NCBI GenBank assembly: GCA_003254925.1 | Contig: QANZ01032638.1 | Location: 1-64,000 of the forward strand | Direction of reading: 5' to 3' | DNA: 64,000 bases | From: Chamaecrista fasciculata | Lineage: Eukaryota > Streptophyta > Magnoliopsida > Fabales > Fabaceae | In this document: piece by piece, positions 59,622 through 64,000 of the stretch | Position numbering within the stretch: the first letter of the stretch is position 1 | Layout of the letters: each line of letters opens with the position of its first letter | Notes under the pieces: model-generated | What the model was told of the DNA's origin: nothing | What the model saw: only the letters and a program-made list of their open reading frames with translations | Database searches by the model: none | Made by a program: the position numbers and the translations under genes

Positions 59622-61366
59622 TGTTGGAGATTGTGCCCTAGGGCCAATCATTTTATAAATATGTTGTGAACATATTGATTAATTTATGGAGATAAATTAA
59701 TGGTTATCATATTATTAGCATGTTTACTATGATAACAGTCCGTGATTAATTATGAGATAATTAATCTAAACTGTCCCTGGTCGCTCATTCAAGTGGGAAC
59801 TTGAAATGAACTAAGACCAGCATGACCTCGGTACGTAGAGATGCATGCACTAGATGCTGGTACGAGAGTCATGGTGCAATTACGTAAGGGGTTACGAGTT
59901 GCTGGACAGACCCGGAGAGTCCNNNNNNNNNNNNNNNNNNNNNNNNNNNNNNNNNNNNNNNNNNNNNNNNNNNNNNNNNNNNNNNNNNNNNNNNNNNNNN
60001 NNNNNNNNNNNNNNNNNNNNNNNNNNNNNNNNNNNNNNNNNNNNNNNNNNNNNNNNNNNNNNNNNNNNNNNNNNNNNNNNNNNNNNNNNNNNNNNNNNNN
60101 NNNNNNNNNNNNNNNNNNNNNNNNNNNNNNNNNNNNNNNNNNNNNNNNNNNNNNNNNNNNNNNNNNNNNNNNNNNNNNNNNNNNNNNNNNNNNNNNNNNN
60201 NNNNNNNNNNNNNNNNNNNNNNNNNNNNNNNNNNNNNNNNNNNNNNNNNNNNNNNNNNNNNNNNNNNNNNNNNNNNNNNNNNNNNNNNNNNNNNNNNNNN
60301 NNNNNNNNNNNNNNNNNNNNNNNNNNNNNNNNNNNNNNNNNNNNNNNNNNNNNNNNNNNNNNNNNNNNNNNNNNNNNNNNNNNNNNNNNNNNNNNNNNNN
60401 NNNNNNNNNNNNNNNNNNNNNNNNNNNNNNNNNNNNNNNNNNNNNNNNNNNNNNNNNNNNNNNNNNNNNNNNNNNNNNNNNNNNNNNNNNNNNNNNNNNN
60501 NNNNNNNNNNNNNNNNNNNNNNNNNNNNNNNNNNNNNNNNNNNNNNNNNNNNNNNNNNNNNNNNNNNNNNNNNNNNNNNNNNNNNNNNNNNNNNNNNNNN
60601 NNNNNNNNNNNNNNNNNNNNNNNNNNNNNNNNNNNNNNNNNNNNNNNNNNNNNNNNNNNNNNNNNNNNNNNNNNNNNNNNNNNNNNNNNNNNNNNNNNNN
60701 NNNNNNNNNNNNNNNNNNNNNNTATTATAATTTAGAATTATAATAATGCTCTAAATATAATTATATATATATATATATGTTTAAGGTGCTAGGCGCCTAT
60801 GGGCATAAGAGAGAGAATTCATTTGTGAAATTTTCATCCTCCTTGTTGAGAGAGATAGAAAAATCGCCTCCTTCAAAACCCTAGCTTCCAAGTGAGAAAA
60901 ATTTTTGGTTCTCAAGAGTTGAGAGGGAAAAATCGAGTTTGCCTAAGGAGTTAGGAAATTCGATTTGCAGTCACCAAAAATTAGGGTTTGGGAGAGAAGG
61001 AAAGACAAGAAGGAGTTCTTGTGGGGAATTCTCCATTGCGCCACTTTTGGATTTTGAATCAAGAAGGAGTTCTTGAGTTCAAAACACTGTAGATTGGTCC
61101 CTGGTTCTTTTGTAGAAAAGAACTCAAGGCTAGCACCTTGGTGCCCGAGAAACTGTTCGTGTGGATTACTGGCAGAGGGAGGACACTGCGAGTGGACTTC
61201 TAGGACACGCCTTGTTCAACCAACCGATTGAAACTCGTGAGGTATACCACTATCTTAACAGGTTTTAAATTCTACTAGCAGATCCGTTCGGGAATTTTAG
61301 GACTTGCCGCGTTTTTTTAATTTTTATATTTGCTTCCGCTGCGTTAGGCGCCTAGAATTCCCAACA
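59622..61366 (+). mobile_element. Solo copia LTR nested in pol, TSD CTCTG
   Basis: It starts TGTTGGAGATTGTGCCC and ends AGAATTCCCAACA. CTCTG flanks both sides (59617-59621 and 61367-61371). It belongs to the same family as the host element's own LTR but lies in the opposite orientation. 800 N (59923-60722) hide its middle; compared with the 2107-bp copy the gap length is probably nominal. Confidence 0.88.
59923..60722. other. Assembly gap (800 N)
   Basis: Run of N. The long plus-strand frames spanning it are artefacts. Confidence 1.
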
Positions 61367-62655
61367 CTCTGTGTTTTAGAGGAGCTTCCACAACACCTTG
61401 CGGATCTTCTCTAGTTTCCGTCTATGCCTCTGAAGTGTCTTGTGGATCCTGAACTCCTTCAAGATTCATCTTACTCCCACTGTTTCTTTTGGAAACAAAG
61501 AATCCCTTTCTAAAAGGTATTCACCTCTGACTACAAACCCGTTGTTGTCAAATGGGTAGCAGACTTGATACCCCCTTCGTTTCCTTAGGGTATCCCACAA
61601 ACATACACTTGAGGGTTTTGGAAGACATTTTATCGTTAGCCTATTGCTTAACATAAACTTTATGTCCTCAAATTTGAGACAAGACACTATGGGACTCCTC
61701 TCATTCCATATCTCATATGGCGTCTCCTAGACGAAATGGTTAAGTGTGAAGTCAACAGCTTCTAGAGCACACCCCCTTTAAAGGATGGCGGAAGATTTGT
61801 TTGAGTCATCCTAGATCGAACCATATCTAATAGGGTTTGATACCTCTTCTTGGAAACACCATCCACTATGGGGTTTCAGAAAGAGCAAGTTGTGAGACTA
61901 TCTCACAGCTCCTAAGATGATCAATAATTCTTGACTCAAATTCTTGTCCTCTCGATCAAATCGAAGGACCTCGATTTTCTTGTCAAGTTAGTCCTCTACT
62001 TCGCTTTGAAATCTCTATTTCAAAAGGACTCCGACTTGTGTTTCAAAAGGTAGTCGTAGATCTAGCCTTTTGAAGCAGTTAGTAAGAGTTATTACCTTTA
62101 GCTTGGATACTTATGGGTCCATATACATCATCTATGTATGATCCCCATTAAGTCAGACATTCTATTACTGTGGTCAGTAAGAGGAACGCCTCTTGTCATA
62201 TTTCCATTTAAACAAGGCTCGCAAGCATCATATGATTCAAAATCAATTGAGCTTTTAGAAGTTCATCTTTATGAAGTTTCTCAAGGCGTTTTTTTTATAT
62301 GGCCTAAACGACAATTGCCAAAAGTATTTACAGGATTAGATTCGACAACCTTTAATCCTTTCGTAACGATGTTATAAATGTTGTTATTGTTCTAGTTTAA
62401 GATATAATGATTACCTTTGCGTATCATATAAGCAAATAAACATTATTTTATAAAATAGAACACCATTATTTAATGTTTACACATATAAAACCTTCATTAT
62501 CCCTATAAGGAGGAAAAATAATGTTTGAACTTTCAAAGAATGTACATAACAATAAACTTAGCCCGAAAGGGGCAAGCCAAGCTCGCATGTTCCTTCACCA
62601 GCAACCTTTGCTCCATTGTCCACTTCTAGGTCCATCTCGCTTCCATTCTGATTTT
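61367..62655 (-). pseudogene. Copia protease remnant, GAG_pre and integrase, decayed
   Basis: Down the minus strand are NGAKVAGEGTCELGLP, NNVYLL, NTFGNCRLGHIKK, SYDACEPCLNG (from SYDACE-CLLGKMT), KHKSESF, RYQTLLDMVRS, a GYP-like end of integrase (VCGIP in the decayed frame) and a SGS-type tail with DPQDTSEA. The order matches the protease end, GAG_pre zinc finger, integrase core and integrase C-terminus. At least a dozen stops and shifts are present. It runs up to the nested LTR at its 3' end. Confidence 0.75.
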
Positions 62656-63585
62656 CTACCGTCTCTGAAGACCCTGCACATCAAATGTGAGAACCACATG
62701 CCGTATCCAATACTCAAGTGGTTTAAGTAGAAAAAGAACACTTATAACAAAGATACCTGAAGTAGAGGGCTCAACGCACTTCTTCTTCTTTTGATCTTCC
62801 CAATAGTATTTGCACTTTCTCATCGCGTGTCCTGACACTTGACAGAAAGAGCAAAATACTTCCTCTGAGGGCTTTGCCTTCTTGGCAGGTTCTTGGTGAG
62901 GGCCGTCCTCTGGCTTGGTCTCACCATCCAGATCGGTTCCCTTCCTTTTTCCTTCGCCCTTTGTTTTCCTTTCCTTCTTCTGATTCATGGATGTCTCAAC
63001 TGACTTGAGTATCCCATGCAACTCAGAAACTGATTTCTCTGTTCCTCTCTTATAAAAGCTTGTGATAAAGGGGTCATAGCTTTTGGGCAGTGAGCACAGG
63101 ATCACATCTGTCGCAAACTCTGGAGGAATAGGAAATCCCAGCCTATCAAGGTGATCTATGTACCCTCTCATCTTCATGACATGGTAACCAACAGATGCAC
63201 CTTCAGCCATCTTGCAAGACATGAGTGCCTTAGTGGTCTCATATCTATCTTGCCTGATCTGGTATCGAAACATTTCCTTGAGACGTGTTATCATCTCGTA
63301 TGACATCAATGTATCCAAGCCCTCATGCAGCTCAGGAATCATTGTGTCCACCATCAGGCAAGAGGCCTCCAGCGAGTCGTCAAAGTGCTTCTCGTAAGCC
63401 CTCCACTCAGCTCCTGGAGCGCCCTTGGCAGGCTCTTTAGGAGTAGGTTTATCCAGAACATAAAGTCTCCTCTGATGGGTGAGAACAATTCTCAGATTAC
63501 GAAACCAATCGAGGAAGTTTGTTCTGGTCAGCTTATCCTTCTCAAGGATAGGTCGCAGTGAAAATGTTGAACTATCAATTGCTAT
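62656..63585 (-). pseudogene. Copia gag, open frame with lost start codon
   Basis: The frame is open from ATA (63585, where ATG is expected) through RPILEKDKLTRTNFLDWFRN, LYVLDKPTPKEPAKGAPGAE and the UBN2-type core (MFRYQIRQDRYETTKALMSC, PKSYDPFITSFYK). It ends with a CX2CX4HX4C zinc knuckle at about residues 245-258 (CSFCQVSGHAMRKC). It then enters the protease start (SGIF, DVQGLQ), where the catalytic D-T-G is lost, and stops. First ATG in frame is at 63354, too late for a complete gag. It is the best preserved part of the element, which suggests recent decay. Confidence 0.88.
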
Positions 63586-64000
63586 TTTGATTCTACAATT
63601 TAAAGATATGAAAATTTTAATTAGCAGAATTAAAATACATCCACCATTTTATAAAACCCAGTAAAATTTATTATTAGTGGCTAAGACCCATATTTCACCA
63701 AAATTTTACCGTCGCGTAGGCGATCATGCACGTTTTGGTTATTTAGGTAGGTAACTCCTTACCAATCACATCTCTATGTGACTCTTAGATCCTTATGGAA
63801 CTGTATCATCATATGATACTTATTATGGCATGTTTATCCCATCTAATGCCTTGAGGTCCAAAACCGTTTTGATAACCTCATTAAGTCACACGGTAAAACA
63901 TGTAAATGGATAGATTCAAGACAATGAAGCCGAAGCCCAACCCCATATCATCAAGGCCCAACTGCTATACGTGTCGCGTAGGCGATCACCGTATCCAAAG
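63586..64000 (-). mobile_element. Copia 5' leader; PBS and 5' LTR outside the window
   Basis: It is non-coding. A 16-base motif GTCGCGTAGGCGATCA occurs twice (about 63712 and 63975). The leader would continue to the PBS and 5' LTR beyond 64000. Confidence 0.6.

Noticed and set aside
59841..60743. 293-300-residue plus-strand frames
   Set aside because: They consist almost entirely of X from the 800-N gap.
62138..62377. 79-residue plus frame in the copia region
   Set aside because: The minus strand here reads as GAG_pre and integrase in the correct order, so the plus frame is a shadow.
54643..64000. Endogenous pararetrovirus
   Set aside because: Domain order (gag, protease, integrase, RT, RNase H), PPT and LTR are those of a copia retrotransposon; no movement protein or coat-like sequence is seen.

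Overview
This is an AT-rich stretch of a eudicot nuclear genome. It holds exon/intron genes with GT-AG introns, a DYW-type pentatricopeptide gene, L1-type LINEs, Ty1/copia and Ty3/gypsy elements, CACTA, PIF/Harbinger-like, Stowaway-like and Mutator-like non-autonomous elements. The species cannot be named from sequence alone. Two runs of N (220 and 800 bases) and six single n bases mark an imperfect assembly.

Only two loci look like intact genes. One is a seven-exon minus-strand gene at 15148-18904, reassembled here exon by exon. It encodes a probable plastid protein of about 400 residues of the DUF3598 type. The other is an intronless minus-strand gene at 35261-37417 for a 718-residue DYW-type PPR protein, predicted to act in organelle RNA editing. 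Relics of host genes are also present: a minus-strand ATP23 metalloprotease (1877-2893) with a MITE inside an exon; a copy of exon 1 of the DUF3598 gene at 23155-23352; and three rearranged NPF (NRT1/PTR) transporter fragments at 51540-54642, two of them in inverted orientation.

Layout. 1-5.1 kb: gypsy-type LTR, ATP23 relic and a cluster of MITEs. 5.1-7.2 kb: truncated L1 LINE. 7.7-9.0 kb: a 1.3-kb hairpin element with a perfect 9-bp target duplication. 12.0-14.5 kb: copia relic whose gag is split by a small LTR element. 15.1-18.9 kb: DUF3598 gene with nested MITEs in intron 6. 19.8-23.1 kb: CACTA end and the 5' part of a minus-strand gypsy element. 24.6-27.3 kb: PIF/Harbinger-like element with two other elements nested inside it. 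27.3-28.4 kb: LINE relic. 29.1-32.8 kb: a segmental duplication. 35.3-37.4 kb: PPR gene. 38.6-51.5 kb: gypsy fragments invaded by long copia LTRs. 51.5-54.6 kb: NPF relics. 54.6-64.0 kb: a decayed minus-strand copia element (3' LTR, PPT, RT/RNase H, integrase, protease, gag) carrying a nested solo LTR and an inverted LTR rearrangement.

I see no new gene system. The window is best read as an insertion record. Target duplications, one paralogous empty site and nesting order allow many insertions to be placed in sequence.
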